DNA of 64,000 nucleotides from Timema cristinae (lineage: Eukaryota; Arthropoda; Insecta; Phasmatodea; Timematidae). The stretch is from the NCBI GenBank assembly GCA_039000515.1, contig JBCFYV010009882.1, positions 57,714,277-57,778,276 of the forward strand. Reading direction: 5' to 3'. Made by a program: the position numbers and the translations under genes. The notes under the pieces are model-generated. The model saw only the letters and a list, made by a program, of their open reading frames with translations, did not search any database and was not told the origin of the DNA. Shown piece by piece: positions 35,086 through 47,394 of this stretch. Each line of letters opens with the position of its first letter. Position 1 is the first letter of the stretch.

Positions 35086-35886
35086 GTGGATGGCCGACGA
35101 TGCTGCGTCCTCCACCGCGTTAATCGCTTCTGTCCTTGACTTGGTTACTGCGATGAACAGCATATTCAATCGGTGCAGGACTTTCTGTCTTGTGTTCACC
35201 GGAAGCTGGTCATTGTCCGCTATCACTCCTAGGAGGAATTTCATCTCGTGTGCGTCTCTACCTGGAGGAAGTTCCAGTGACTTCGCCTTGGTTGCTAATG
35301 CTAGTCGGAGTGCTTGGTCCTCAGAAACCGCAAGTTTCAGAGTGTTGATAGGTTCCAGGGAGGCCTACGCGTTTCCCCTTGATGTAGCATCTCACGTCTG
35401 TCGGGGGGCTTCCGTAGAAGGAGGCGGAATCCCAGAACCACTCGTTTGTGCATCCGGATCGGTTGATCCAAACCGGTCGGTGATCTGTTGGAAGTGGGCT
35501 TGCATTGTGTCCATTGTCTCTTGAAGAACCTGGAGCTGGTAGACCAGGTCCCGGTTGGGGTTTGCCATTTCTCTCGGCCGTCTTCTTGCGTATGTTTCTC
35601 TGGGAGCCTGGCTGGCCAGTCGTGTGACGTATCCAAAGTCTGGTTTCGCGAGGACGTCTGGAGTTGTGAGCTCTGTGGTGTCGAAGCTGTCTCTGGCTTC
35701 TCCGTCGGTCTTGACGGGCGTACCGGTTGTAGATGCCGATGATTCAGTGTCTGTGACAAATGAGTCGACTTCGCTTGGCGGATCCTGTGGAGGTTCCAGG
35801 TTGACCGGAGATCTTCCCTATGCAGCGGGTCTCTCGACAAGCTTGATCTGCAGATTCAACGCCTTCCTGGGTTCTTTCCCCGACAT
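35086..35886 (-). pseudogene. Broken coding sequence, possible capsid/Gag-like or other element protein
   Basis: Starting at ATG 35886 the minus frame reads MSGKEPRKALNLQIKLVER, meets a TAG, and then stays readable in the same frame to the left edge of the insert, with two more stops. It passes through an acidic, threonine/serine-rich stretch, then LVYQLQVLQETMDTMQA (coiled-coil-like), then GSGIPPP and a helical C-terminal block with LALATKAKSLELPPG, MKFLLGVIADNDQLP and RQKVLHRLNMLFIAV. A disordered N-terminus, a short coiled coil and a compact helical domain would suit a Gag-like structural protein, but this is inference and I do not recognise the family. The longer 167-codon frame over the same DNA (35337-35840) is out of frame with this and is proline/arginine-rich noise. 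Confidence 0.5.
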
Positions 35887-35922
35887 GAGTTGTAGATGTT
35901 GTTGGGGTCCCTCCCGCTGTCC

Positions 35923-35959
35923 GACTGAGTTCCGATTATGGTTTCTTCACGCTTTTATA
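35923..35959 (-). promoter_or_regulatory. TATA box plus arthropod-type initiator of the insert
   Basis: On the minus strand a TATAAAAG (plus-strand 35952-35959) is followed by TCAGTC (35923-35928). The first T of the TATA box and the A of the initiator are 33 bp apart, and the ATG of the broken coding sequence lies 40 bp after that A. This spacing is that of a standard RNA polymerase II core promoter with the TCAGTY initiator seen in arthropods. Confidence 0.55.
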
Positions 35960-36045
35960 CCCATGAGCCTCTCCTACATATGTAGTCGTTGGAGGACTAC
36001 AGAATAGCCATTCACGTGCTAAATAACCTCCAAATTGAGTGACCC

Positions 36046-36385
36046 TTGGTACAGCCCAAGCATGAGACTACTGCAAAGATAGTAGTTAAAAGGATCCCTA
36101 AAGGGACTGATCCCAGAGACATTCTTGAGAGCATTCAAAAACCAGGATTTTTGTCTACCAGTGTAAAGCAAATAACTCACCCAAGAACTAGAGAGGAGCT
36201 CAACATCTCTTGTGGAACTCCCCTGAGTCTTTGGCAAAACTAAGGCATGTCTTGTATCTTAGAGTGGTGGTGGAGCCATTCCATAAACCCTTGAACCGGT
36301 GAAGTGTGACGACTGCCAACGCTTTAAACACGTCAAAGCAGCTGTACGTTCCAATATACATGTGAAGAGCCGACAGTCATAAAGA
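36046..36385 (+). pseudogene. Jockey-like ORF1, PRE/C2HC region and zinc knuckle
   Basis: Resumes ORF1 after the insert. AKIVVKRIPKGTDPRDILES, then VKQITHPRTREELN, is the conserved region found before the zinc knuckles of Jockey-type Gag proteins (PRE_C2HC-like). A frameshift near 36240 is followed by VVVEPFHKP. After another shift comes KCDDCQRFKHVKA and, in a further frame, a C residue at the spacing required to complete a C-x2-C-x4-H-x4-C knuckle. Frameshifts and the missing downstream ORF2 show this is dead. It identifies the whole element as a Jockey-clade LINE. Confidence 0.82.
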
Positions 36386-36390
36386 AATTA

Positions 36391-37224
36391 CTTCATTATA
36401 ATAACAGAGTAAGTATAATTGTTTTAAGCCCCTATAACGAAGAATTTTGATCTTTAGTTATAAATCTGAGTGCCAACATGTGCTATCTTAAGTTTCCAAA
36501 AGAAATCATCCCTCATTATATAATTGTATTTTATTTCCACGATCATTTAATATTAATTTTAACTATAGTAGTATTTATCGTTCTATATTTAATATGATAA
36601 TTAATTAGTAATTAACAATCAAATCTATATTTTTAGAATGACAAACTTTTGAGATTATTTGAATTATAACCATATAAATAACTTTATATTTAATTGGTAT
36701 TTAATTATTTCAATAACTTTATTAAAATGATTAAATTTGACGTGTTATTGCATAAAAAATATTGGACACCAAAGATTTCATTAATACAATTAAATGGAAA
36801 TAAAATTAATAGATTCTGTCTTTTCAATGTAAATTACCATACAGTTTCAACAAATATATATTTATTTGAATTGTAATTAAAGCAGTATATTTTTTACCCC
36901 ACTACTTGAAAATAGATTTTTAAAAATATCTTTCTATCAGATAAATATCTTCCTGTTGAAATTGGACTGTGAAATGTGTATAAGAAACAAAGTCATATAA
37001 ATATGCTGTCTGTATAGGTTTATAAACACTTTCATTAGAACATTTTCTGTTTCTACAATTGAGAGGTTGGTGGAAACCAACAGCTAAAATAAGCTAATAG
37101 ATCTACTCTCATGTATCCATTCAAAAAACCATATGATCTGCAATACCATTATGTTGAGTTTATGTCATTTTTGGCATTTCAAACTTTTCGCATCAAACAA
37201 TATTTTTAATGTTTTCAATTATTG
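36391..37224. other. A+T-rich sequence, nothing identified
   Basis: Very A+T-rich. The 60-codon ORF at 36694 is lysine/asparagine/isoleucine-biased and is judged spurious. Confidence 0.55.
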
Positions 37225-37330
37225 AAACATTAACACTTCCTCTAAATTCAAACTTCCTTATCCTCAACACGCTAACGTAATAATGCATGATTATAACACG
37301 AAAGGGTGTGATAATTGGTGCTATAATTTA
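37225..37330 (+). mobile_element. 3' half of a degenerate SINE
   Basis: TTCCTCTAAATTCAAACTTC, then GCTAACGTAATAATG, then ATAACACGAAAGGGTG and GGTGCTATAA are the body and 3' core of the main SINE on the plus strand. The head is missing. Confidence 0.7.
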
Positions 37331-37364
37331 TATAGGACTATATAGGTATAATAAATAATAATAA

Positions 37365-37562
37365 TAAATTTAGAACTACGTCTTTATATAAGTTCGGGTT
37401 ATACGCTTAAGTACTAATTACGCTGATGTGTTAAGAATTGGAAGGGTTGAATTTATAAGAAGTGAACCTGCATTTTCGTAGAGGGACAGTGGAAAACCAA
37501 CCACCCCTATTCACCTGACTGAGATTCGAACCTTGATCTACCCGTCCTCAGCAGTAGAGCTC
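37365..37562 (-). mobile_element. SINE copy lacking the 5' end of its head
   Basis: Minus-strand copy from the 3' core (GTTCGGGTTATACGCTTAAG) through the body to the B box (reverse complement of AAGGTTCGAATCTCAGTC). It breaks off in the tRNA-like head at AGAGCTCAATGAATA. Together with 37225-37330 it forms an inverted pair of SINE pieces. Confidence 0.85.
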
Positions 37563-38639
37563 AATGAATATTAATATAGTATTGATACTACTATATATAT
37601 AAGTTTAAACTCAATATATTTTACCTCTTGGAATTAATTGATTGGTAATAAACAAAATGCATTAATAAAACATATATATTATATAAAATAATTAAATGTA
37701 TTTTATATAAAATTAAAATAACATTGCTTGCCAAAAACTAACGTAAATGCAATTATTCAGTCAATTTTAAGAAACTATAACTAAGATAAAGTAGGGAAAT
37801 TATTAAATTAGTTTATAGGTCTCGAACTTTTCATAACTTGTTGAAAATAAAATAAGATACATAATTCGAGGCGTTTGAAAGGGAAAGGAAAACAATGAAT
37901 TACTCTTTGACACAAAGGAACATCTGCTCCTTATGAGTCTAACACTACAAAAAAATGTAAACAAAAATCCTGGAGAAGTTAAACGAAAAAAAAAAAGATG
38001 GAAGTAAAAAGATAATGACAAGTCAGTAAAATACGTCCATATGATTACAAACGATTATTCAACGTAGTTCAATCCTCCCACAATCCCATACTCTCACAAT
38101 GACTGAGAATGGGCCATTTTAGATTTATTTATTTTGTGTTTTATCACAATTTAAATTCAATTTAAAATCAAATGTAACTTATTCTTAGTTATTTCCGTTT
38201 ATTTGATTATTTGGGGCTTAGCTCTCAAAATAAGACATGTGTCTGGGCACAGACTGAAAGCTTCTTTGATTGGTCCACACCTGCATACAGTATAACATGT
38301 TTATTTGTTTTCTATTTAACTTGCTCACCAAGGAAATATATCATCTTAACATTGCAATAAAAATTACCGGAGTAGTTTTTACTTTAATTTCAAAGTGATA
38401 TTAAATTAGATTATCGCACATTATTAGATGGTATTATCTCATGAAAGTTGCAGAGGGGTCTTGCAGATCATGTTTAAAGTAAAGTGTTTTTATTCGTGTG
38501 GTCTTGTAGAAAGTAAAATATTAATATTGAAATTATAGTTTTAACACAAAGTAAAAACAAAAATTGATATCTCAATGAAATGTCAATGAATTAACATCCA
38601 TTAAAATTTCCAGCCTGTGGCCTTTGCCCGTTTTTTATT

Positions 38640-38885
38640 CAAGCCATAATTATTCCACTACCGGCTTGAGAGGCCTGTCGTATGCCTTATAATCTAACTT
38701 AGGACTTGAACAGGTACACATATATTCCCTTGCCATTATTTCATCACTGTGAAAGAGTAAAACCACATTTCACCGAAGATAATATTTTTGGTCATGCTTG
38801 GATTCCAACCCAGGACTATTAGCTCAGAAAAGAGACAAGCAACACACTGAGCTAAGGTGTCGGAGAGATTTTAATATATCTTTGT
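38640..38885 (-). mobile_element. SINE relic of another family, tRNA-like head
   Basis: On the minus strand the right end reads CCTTAGCTCAGTGTGTTGC (A-box-like) followed by CCTGGGTTGGAATCCAAGC (B-box-like), a spacing typical of tRNA-derived SINE heads. The body to 38640 does not match the main family. No clear duplication flanks it. Confidence 0.6.
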
Positions 38886-39609
38886 CAAATTTTCCATATG
38901 AAATGGAAATAAATTAAATACTTGGTAATAATAATGTCAAATAACGATAAATAAAAAAAAATAGAATAAGTGGTGGAAGAATATTAGGCGAACTTACTAC
39001 TTTTTTCTAGTTTATTACACTGAAAACTACCACTACCAAAGAGTGCGCAAACACTCATTTGTAGAACCTCCTTGTACCCTTTTAAAGTTCAGTTAGTTTC
39101 TCACATTGTCAATACTCCCTTCATTAATAGTGTTTATACTTTACGTTGTACTGTACATCTCTTGGAAAAATAAATCCAGTGTTCTACCCAGAAAAGAAGA
39201 ATGATCTAGCGAAAGGTTTTAGGGTTTATGATACAAAAATTACGTGTCTACAATGAAGCTTCCAACTGCTTTGAACACACGAACAAAATTAATAAAAATC
39301 TCAATTCAACAATGGTAAAAACTACTCAATACTTAATATTTTTATTACTTTTATCAATACATGTTGGTAAATGCAAAGATTTGCCGACGAGAGTTGGTAA
39401 AAGATAAAAATGTAAACATTTTATCAGATATATCAGTTTTTTACCAACCGATATTGTTACTATTAGGATTTACCGGTAAATTCTATAATTTTCCTTTCTT
39501 CGAAAACTTACAGTATTAAAATGCGACTTTTTTTTAGGTATAATAAAATAAAATTGTAATTTTTTCAGCCCCCTAATTCACCATCTGGTAAAATTTCACT
39601 TACTAGGGA

Positions 39610-39895
39610 AGTTTAGGTTGTGTGGTGGTTACACTTGCACCCCACACTAAATTTCTAATATCAAATGTGAAGAGGACTAGCATTTTTGCCAGAAAGTTAT
39701 GTTTAAAACCTTACAGTACCTGGGTTCTTTTACATGCCACAATCGATATGGAGGTAATGGATTTACTTTCCCTCCGAAGAAAGCTATGCTATAGATTTTT
39801 GTCTCTCAAGACTAAATCATTGACCTCAGCAGGGTTTTAACCCACGGACATCGGGTCTTGAGGTGGGTATTTTGCCCACCAAGGTCGACTATCGT
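39610..39895 (-). mobile_element. SINE-like relic, tRNA-like head
   Basis: The minus strand reads TAGTCGACCTTGGTGGGCAA and then a B-box-like GTCCGTGGGTTAAAACCC at the right distance for a tRNA-derived head. The body includes TGTGGCATGTAAAAGAACCC, a type of segment seen in invertebrate SINEs. The 72-codon plus-strand ORF across it is a shadow. Confidence 0.55.
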
Positions 39896-40549
39896 GATAT
39901 ATAGAACGGAAAAGCCGCATTGTATTATATAAACGTAAATCTATGGATCCGTTACAGTTTAACAAACAAACAATATTGGTTTTATTTCTAAATGAATAGC
40001 ATAAAGTAATTAGAATAGCAGGTTTTAGAAAAAAGAAAGAAACACTATATTTTCAGAGAATGATTAAAGCACTAATCCATGGCCACATGGGCTTACACAT
40101 TATATGGGATGTAAATAAATATACATTGTAAGACAAGTAAAAAATTAATGTAATTTTTATTATATTTCTTTATAGCCTGTGTAATAGCAGCTCTACCCTT
40201 ATTTACGGCCGAGACATCTGGGATTATCAACATTACATTATGGTTGGTAAGTATAAAGTAAATTTAACTTTAATAATCATAAGAATGTTTATGTTTATTG
40301 AGCTAATGTTCAAGCAACTGCTGTATATTTTATTTTCAATACTATAGAATATGTCATGTATATGACGTTATAGCTATTTAAAGAAGAGAGCATGCAAATT
40401 TAGTTTTGATTTTGTTGAATTAATAAATTTCTTGCAAGTTTAGTCATTAGCTAGAAATTTGGTTTTATAATATAAGAAGAATTACAGTTATCAGAACCAA
40501 ATAAATGGTTCTGAACTAAGCAAGGACTTTCTAGATTTATTTTCAAAAA

Positions 40550-41600
40550 ATTGAGATATTTACTCAAAAATCGTTTTATTTATGTGAAACGAAAAAATAT
40601 ATAATACAAAACTCCAACATAAATTGCACTATACTTAAGTAAAACATTTGTTGACTCCCAGTTTTAAATTTTATAAATATATTTTTAAATATTTTATGTC
40701 CTCATTTGTATATTTGGACCAATTAAAGTAGATCGCCAAAAGGTTCACAAGAGTCAAGCTTTCGTATTAAAATGTTAACTTACGGTTAAAACTTCCATCA
40801 TTTTATAAGGTGTGGCACATATTCAGGTTATCGTATTGATATTAAATTCCTCATTTATATATTTTGACCAATATAAAATCTAAATATTCACTATTTAGTA
40901 TAAAATGATAAAGATAAATAACTGCTCTACAAACATTCCCCTTAAAAGGTTAAAGGAAAAATAATATAAACTATTTGAGAAACCTACTTATATATAATTA
41001 CTCAATGGAATTAGAGAATTATTGCTTCAAAACAAAAGTAGTATCTATGTACAACTAAAGCTCACAGAATTGTATTAATATATTTGACAATATCTCAGAA
41101 GCAATTGGATTTATAGAGATATATTTCAAATACATTTTTGATTATTAATATAGTGCTACAATTTTGCAATGATAAGCTATGTAGTTTCTTAAATAGCTTC
41201 GGAGATATGGACATTTCTGTTATTGTAAAGTGCCCTAAATTAATTTTCATGGGGAAATGAAAATAGCTATTTTCTTTATAATCTTAATCAATGCATAGAT
41301 ACGAATTTTAATCAAAATCATTAGAGCTGATTCTGAGAAAAATATTATTTATCTTCCCGCCCTTTAGTACACTATTCTTAATTATAGGGTTAGATATTCA
41401 ATTACAAAAATCCCTGGTGGCAACCCTATGAACACCCTAAATACCAACATTTAGTCCGATCGGTAAAATAGTTTAGGCTCTACTCCGAGGTACAGACAGA
41501 CAAAAACACACTATTTTAGATTTGAGGTTCATGAAACGTCAAAATTCATCAAAATCTCAGGTTAATTTTTTTTGACGATCACAACACTTTCCCTACCTGT
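40550..41600 (+). repeat. Long A+T-rich dispersed repeat (copy A)
   Basis: Aligns by eye with 55735-56540 over about 800 bp. Shared landmarks in order include CAGTTTTAAATTTTATAA / CGGTTTTAAATTTTATAA, ATTAAATTCCTCATTTATA, TTTTGACCAATA and AAGGAAAAATAA. Copy A continues to a CAGACAGACAAAAACACAC block and ends near an (AT)n tract at 41619-41642. Divergence is substantial. The family is unidentified. Confidence 0.7.
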
Positions 41601-41981
41601 AAGGTAGCGAGAAAGTAAATATATATATATATATATATATTATTAAACTAATCATTAAAATGTTTATCTAGAAAGATTTTCAACAAAAATTAGAATATTT
41701 TCTGTCAAAATACTATATAAGGATAACAAATTAATTTCCATTACAATATTAGTAAAGGTAATTATTTAGACAGTCTTACCGATTTAGGAACTAATCCCGC
41801 CCCACTTTTTATTCATAAACACGCGTTTTTATTAAGTTTTTAGATTTTTGTTCTTAATAGAAGAAAAAACGAGATAATATCCTAAGGTCATTTTGAATTA
41901 GATTTTCGTTCTCTTTCTATGTCACAAAGTTTAGCTGTTTAATGCCGGAGCATCCTGTAAGTACTGTATAATATATATTGT

Positions 41982-42133
41982 AGCTATATATATATATACT
42001 GTATATATATATATTAAGTATATATACTGTATATATACTTAATATATATACTGTATATATACTTAATATATATACTGTATATATACTTAATATATATACT
42101 GTATATATACTTAATATATATATATATATAATT
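41982..42133. repeat. TA-rich tandem repeat with 24-bp period
   Basis: About four copies of a 24-bp unit containing ACTGTATATATACTTAA follow a (TA)n run. The block sits immediately upstream of the direct repeat that flanks the MITE-like element. Confidence 0.85.
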
Positions 42134-42170
42134 TACATAAATACAAATTTATAGTATATTGATATATATA

Positions 42171-42734
42171 CCGGTGGTCGGAAACTCATAGCCCAAACTG
42201 CACATATAGCGTGTTTGACCCAAAATTAATAAAAAATCCCTATACATTTACATCTGAAAATCTATACTAATACCATTAAATGGTGTCCAACGTTTCGGGT
42301 TACATCGCTGTGATAGCAAAGTTGTTCAAGCATGTGTGTACAACAGGTTGTATAAGAGTTAGGCGCGTGGGACTACACACCTCGACATCTTAGAGCACGG
42401 CAGCAGAAAATACCACAACTATTATTATTAATCAACACACCAGTCCATTTAGAAATGCAGATATGTTCTGAGGGTCATCATTAATGGTCCTACAACACAG
42501 AAAGTGCTTGCAATTATTACATGTGCAGTGTCACGCACTTAACTCCTATGCAACTTGTTGTACACGCATGTTTGAACAGCTTTGCTATCCCGGCGCTATA
42601 CCCTGAAACTTTGAACACAATTTGATGGTATTATCATATGTTTCCTGATTTAAGTGTACAGGGATTTTGTATTATCTTTGATTCAAACAAGCTGTATGTG
42701 CAGTTTGGGCTTTGAATTTTCGAATAGTCTGTGT
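42171..42734. mobile_element. MITE-like element with ~200-bp terminal inverted repeats
   Basis: The left 200 bp (42171-42370) matches the reverse complement of the right 200 bp (about 42536-42734). Paired landmarks are AGCCCAAACTGCACATA, GATAGCAAAGTTGTTCAA and GTGTGTACAACAGGTTG against CCCAAACTGCACATACAG, GATAGCAAAGCTGTTCAA and GCGTGTACAACAAGTTG. About 165 bp of unique sequence lies between. There is no transposase. TA on each side would suit Tc1/mariner-like insertion, but a 30-bp direct repeat abuts both ends as well. The 60-codon ORF over the right arm is spurious. Confidence 0.85.
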
Positions 42735-42764
42735 ATACAAATTCATAGTATATTGTTATATATA

Positions 42765-45123
42765 CATATACATACAAATTTATATTATAATTATATATGT
42801 ATAGCTATTAATATAATGAAATATGAAGTGAGTTAGCATGTTGTACACATTTTAGTAATCCTGGACATAATTAAAAATTGCTTTACATACTATCGGTTTT
42901 TATTTTAATCCCTGTAATCCGTATAACCAATTATCCTATAACCTAGAATATAATTGTAGTTTCCCTAAATTGCTTTTGGGTTAGGTACTTTCTAATTTCC
43001 AAACAAACACATTTGCATCCATGTATTTCAAATAAATTTGTCATAGACAGTCATAATATATTCAATCGATATATATATAATTAATTATAATAATCCTATA
43101 AAATTAACTGAACTAAGGAGTTTGAAAATTAATTGGAGAAATAAAAGGTTTTGGATTTGTTTAGACATATTGTTCATCAAAATATTAACTAATATGGCTT
43201 GCGATGAAAGTATGGTTATGACATTTAGTCAAAGCACATACATTAGTTAAAACTTACTTATCGTCCTAGCGCATTCACAAACAGACCAGTACTTTAGTAT
43301 TTGAAAATCCCCTAAAATATATTATACATTGGTCTAATTAGGTATCAGCTAGCCGTTTCATCTTGAATTTGCAGTGCAGGTTCTTACGGACTCTACCACA
43401 TCTTTCCAAATCATTGGTTTCTCCGTTGGTACTTTCCTTTTTCTAACCAAGTGAATCTGATATTTTGTAGGTTAAAATCAATTAGTAGTTAATGAGTGAA
43501 TATATCAGGACTAGATAAAATTATAGTGTGTTCAAATAAACTTCAAATAAACTGATCGGGATGGATAAGCTATGTATGTCTAACTGTTGCCAGTGGGAGT
43601 TAGTGAAGATTCAATGTATTATTTCTATGAAAAAACATGTAATACTATATAACATTCAAGAATGAATATAGAGAAGGCAAAATAAACAGCCCATAATGTT
43701 TTGAAACTGCCTATTTAATATATATATATATATATATATATGGTAATTTGCATTGCGTCTCAGTTTCACGGTTTCCTAAGACTCTATTTTACGTGTGCAG
43801 TCTTGTTTCAATTGTGTTGTAAGAATAATACTATTATGGTGACTGTAGTAATATTGATGAACAACACCTGCACAGTCTATACTTTTAAAACAAATTAGAC
43901 AGCATTTTCAATATTTAGAGTAATACAGAAAAATTAGTCTTGTTGGACATTTTTTGTCTTTTGAATTTTACATGGATATATTATGTAAAATAAATGATAA
44001 GAATAGTTAGAATCTATAAAAATAACTATAAACAAAAAAAAGAACCTCCAAATTAGGTGTGATGGTGAAGTTGCTAAGTGTATAGTTTGATTTACAATAT
44101 TCCCATTCTTGTTTAAATGGTTGTGACTTCTAACGTTGAAGAGTAAAGTCAGTTCAACCCATTCCCACTATTATTTTAATGTTGCTTACACGTAAACATT
44201 TTAGTAAAGTTTACGTTCTTATGGAAATAAATATGACTATTTATTTGTATGGTTCAATATACTGGATTTTATTGAAATTGCTGAGAAAATGTTAAATATT
44301 ATAAAATATATTGTATCTGCAACAACAATCTATCATTATTTGTCGCAGGCAAAATTTCGCCTTCTTTTTAAATAGGAAATTTTTTAATTGAACCTTAAAT
44401 TATTTGTCAAACGAAACGTTTTTCTGAATTTTTCATTTAAATATGAATATCTCGAAAGCACATAACATCCATTTTTAAATTGAATATAAATTGATTTATT
44501 TAATAAGACTATATTTTTAAATTTTTAAAATTTTAATTTATATGGTTACTTTAGTGAATAAATTTAATTACAAGCCTAAATGAGCTATATTATAATTAGT
44601 AAATTCTTTTGATAAATACATTTTAGAACATACTTATAAAAAACTTTCTTTGCTTAAAACAGATTGTTCTGTAGGCTACATCACTTGTTTTTTCTTCGGT
44701 TAGGAATATTTTTACGCATTTAAAAAGTGGGCTAGACAATAATATTCCAACTTTTGAAAAAGTTTAACCATGACTCAAATTAATGATGATGACAAAAACA
44801 ACTGTGCATGGAAATTTAGTGAGTTGTAATTTTTAGAGAAAAAAAGTTTTATGAAGGAGGTAATTTCACTCTATGATTAAGTACTCGTTTCCCACGTGGG
44901 CCTCTGTCAATATCTCACAATCAATGGAGTTATTGTACAAATGTTTCCCTCAAATTCTTGTACCATTTATCAGACACTTCACTCTGTTTAAGTTAGATAA
45001 AAGCAATATAAATGCCTTTTCTTTGAGCGCCAGTCTTTGCCTGGGCACTCTGCTTACTTCAAGTTGATTTTTCTAGGGGGAGGGGGCTTCCGGTAGAAAA
45101 TGTTAGTCTACTACCGGTCGATC
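42765..45123. other. A+T-rich sequence with (TA)n; no gene seen
   Basis: Contains a (TA)12 tract at 43718-43741. A 23-bp segment at 43578-43600 (GTCTAACTGTTGCCAGTGGG...) recurs at 48833-48855 with one mismatch. No coding region is supported; the 64-codon ORF at 44873 has no recognisable feature. Confidence 0.5.
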
Positions 45124-45135
45124 TTTAGTCCATAC

Positions 45136-45418
45136 TTGTGGTCTAGGGGTAAGGTGTCAGACTTCTGTTTGAAGGTCCATGGTCCAATCCTCGGTTTCAG
45201 AACAGATTCATCTGATTGCCAAACCCTTCCTTCACCTCTGAAAAGACGTGTATTAATCACAACTTCTAAATGCATTAAATGCCAGGTCTCCACCATGGTT
45301 TGGACTGCACGTTAAACTGTAGGTCTTCCATTTCATCTCACAATCACCCTACCATTACACATTAGCGTAAGTGCGTATAACCTGAATGGGTAGTAAGACT
45401 TGGTGCTAATAATAATAA
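45136..45418 (+). mobile_element. SINE with an alternative tRNA-like head but the shared 3' tail
   Basis: Bounded by a perfect 12-bp target-site duplication TTTAGTCCATAC (45124-45135 and 45419-45430). The head reads TTGTGGTCTAGGGGTAAGG (A-box-like) and CATGGTCCAATCCTCGG (B-box-like), unlike the main family. The central body is also different. The last approximately 55 bp (ATTAGCGTAAGTGCGTATAA, then CCTGAATGGGTAGTAAGAC and TAATAATAAT) are those of the main family. It is therefore a distinct SINE using the same retrotransposition tail. Confidence 0.88.
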
Positions 45419-45539
45419 TTTAGTCCATACAAGTTTTCATAAGCATATATAGACCACCCCCTGGTGGTATATCAAATTCCAGGGGGAGTCCAGACCCCCC
45501 ACTCCGACCCCAGCTCTTTTACGCCTTTTCTCTTCATCA

Positions 45540-46270
<731 letters not shown>

Positions 46271-46394
46271 CATTTATAATAAATCATTATTTCTTTATAT
46301 AAGAAATTAAAAATATATACAGCTTATATATTTAAAAGGAATAAACGGTTTTGCAAAAATATTAGTCTTTAATAATATTTATATCTTAAACATT

Positions 46395-46615
46395 AAGTCT
46401 GGTTTTCTGGTGATGGGGACGTCAGGGTTTGAATCCCGGCTGGGTGTACTAAGGGTTACTATCCCTGCATGGTTTCCGACTCTTAGACCTCCAAGCAAAT
46501 GTGGGTTCATTTCCTCCACTTTCTACCACCATCATTCTTAAAACAGTATCGTAATTATTTGTCTACTTATATACGTATAACCGAATAGGTAGTGAAACGC
46601 AGGTAAATAAGGAAT
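46395..46615 (+). mobile_element. Degenerate SINE copy
   Basis: B box GGGTTTGAATCCCGG, the body (GCAAATGTGGGTTCATTTCC) and a 3' core remnant (CGAATAGGTAGTGAAACGC) are recognisable. The 5' half of the head is lost. Confidence 0.75.
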
Positions 46616-47394
46616 TAGAACACATCCCACCTCTCGTGTCTCGTAGGGAATAGTTTATGCTGGTGATTCTCTTACTAGCCGAGTGTCAAGCGTATATCTT
46701 CCTTTTTTTAGGTTTTAAATATATTTAAATATTTAACACTAGCATATTATTAGCAACAGGCCACTACTATTTTACCACCGATTTCCTTTTCTCAACTCAA
46801 CCTTTCACAGCTATCAAACTATTAGCAATGCTGTTAAAATTATGTATATGATTTTAAACATTTCAGATCTAAAAAAATAATGCTTTTGGTACGTATATGT
46901 GTTGAAATAATGGATGGGGAAGGCTAGTAAGCCCGCCTACATAAGCTACAAACTCCCTCCATATGTGAGAGGTGCGCTTTTATTTAAGTCGCTCTTTCCT
47001 CTTTATTCCTCTAGTAGAATCTTATATGTGATAAAAAAATGTGTTTGTCTCCTTTTCTTGTACCCAACCTACACTGCTCATTCCAGTACACGTCCTTTGT
47101 TTTCCACTACCATATTGTATAAAGGGAAAGAAAGAAATTGGAAATGTTGATAAATCTTATTTTACAATCGGTAGTTTTACAAGTTGAATCTTGGAGGTGA
47201 ACATTAAATTGTTAAGTAACAAGTAGTTAGTTGATGACATATACAATTATGACTGTAGTAAAAGTAAAAAAAAAAATCTATAGCATTAAGTTTTTATATG
47301 TATATGTGGACCCCCTTTTAAAAGTGGTCTAACAAATACCAGAGGAGACCGGAACTCCTAGAACTCCCCTTCCCCTTTTCCATCGTTCTTGGTC

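Larger units (their letters stand above)
35083..36045 (-). mobile_element. GC-rich antisense insert of unknown type inside LINE ORF1
   Basis: About 960 bp of markedly GC-rich sequence separates the two halves of ORF1 and carries a broken coding sequence on the opposite strand. Boundaries are inferred from where ORF1 similarity stops and resumes. No convincing target-site duplication, inverted repeats or LTRs were found. The right edge (the 5' side of the insert) includes a small hairpin GTAGTC...GACTAC at about 35982-36000. It may be part of an LTR retrotransposon, another selfish element or a transposed host segment. Confidence 0.6.
34265..36390 (+). mobile_element. Jockey-like LINE, 5' UTR and ORF1 only, interrupted by an insert
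   Basis: The element keeps its 5' region but lacks everything after the ORF1 zinc knuckle, the reverse of normal LINE 5' truncation. Order: leader (34265-34663), N-terminal part of ORF1 (34664-35080), antisense foreign insert (about 35083-36045), then C-terminal part of ORF1 (36046-36385). The leader carries a diverged direct repeat (ATGAGTGTTCGTTCTC... at 34291 and GAGTGAGTGTTTGTTCTC at 34420, each ending in GTGACC), as expected of tandem promoter monomers in some LINEs. No RT sequence or tail follows, so a deletion or rearrangement removed ORF2. Confidence 0.8.

Noticed and set aside
35337..35840. 167-codon minus-strand ORF, the longest in the window
   Set aside because: It overlaps the GC-rich insert but is out of frame with the better coding sequence that starts at 35886 after a TATA/initiator. 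It is proline-, arginine- and threonine-rich, typical of an off-frame reading of GC-rich coding DNA.
35090..36007. Plus-strand ORFs of 144 and 150 codons over the insert
   Set aside because: They are antisense shadows of the minus-strand broken gene.
44873..45067. 64-codon ORF
   Set aside because: No acceptor/donor pair or motif; ends just before an unrelated SINE insertion.
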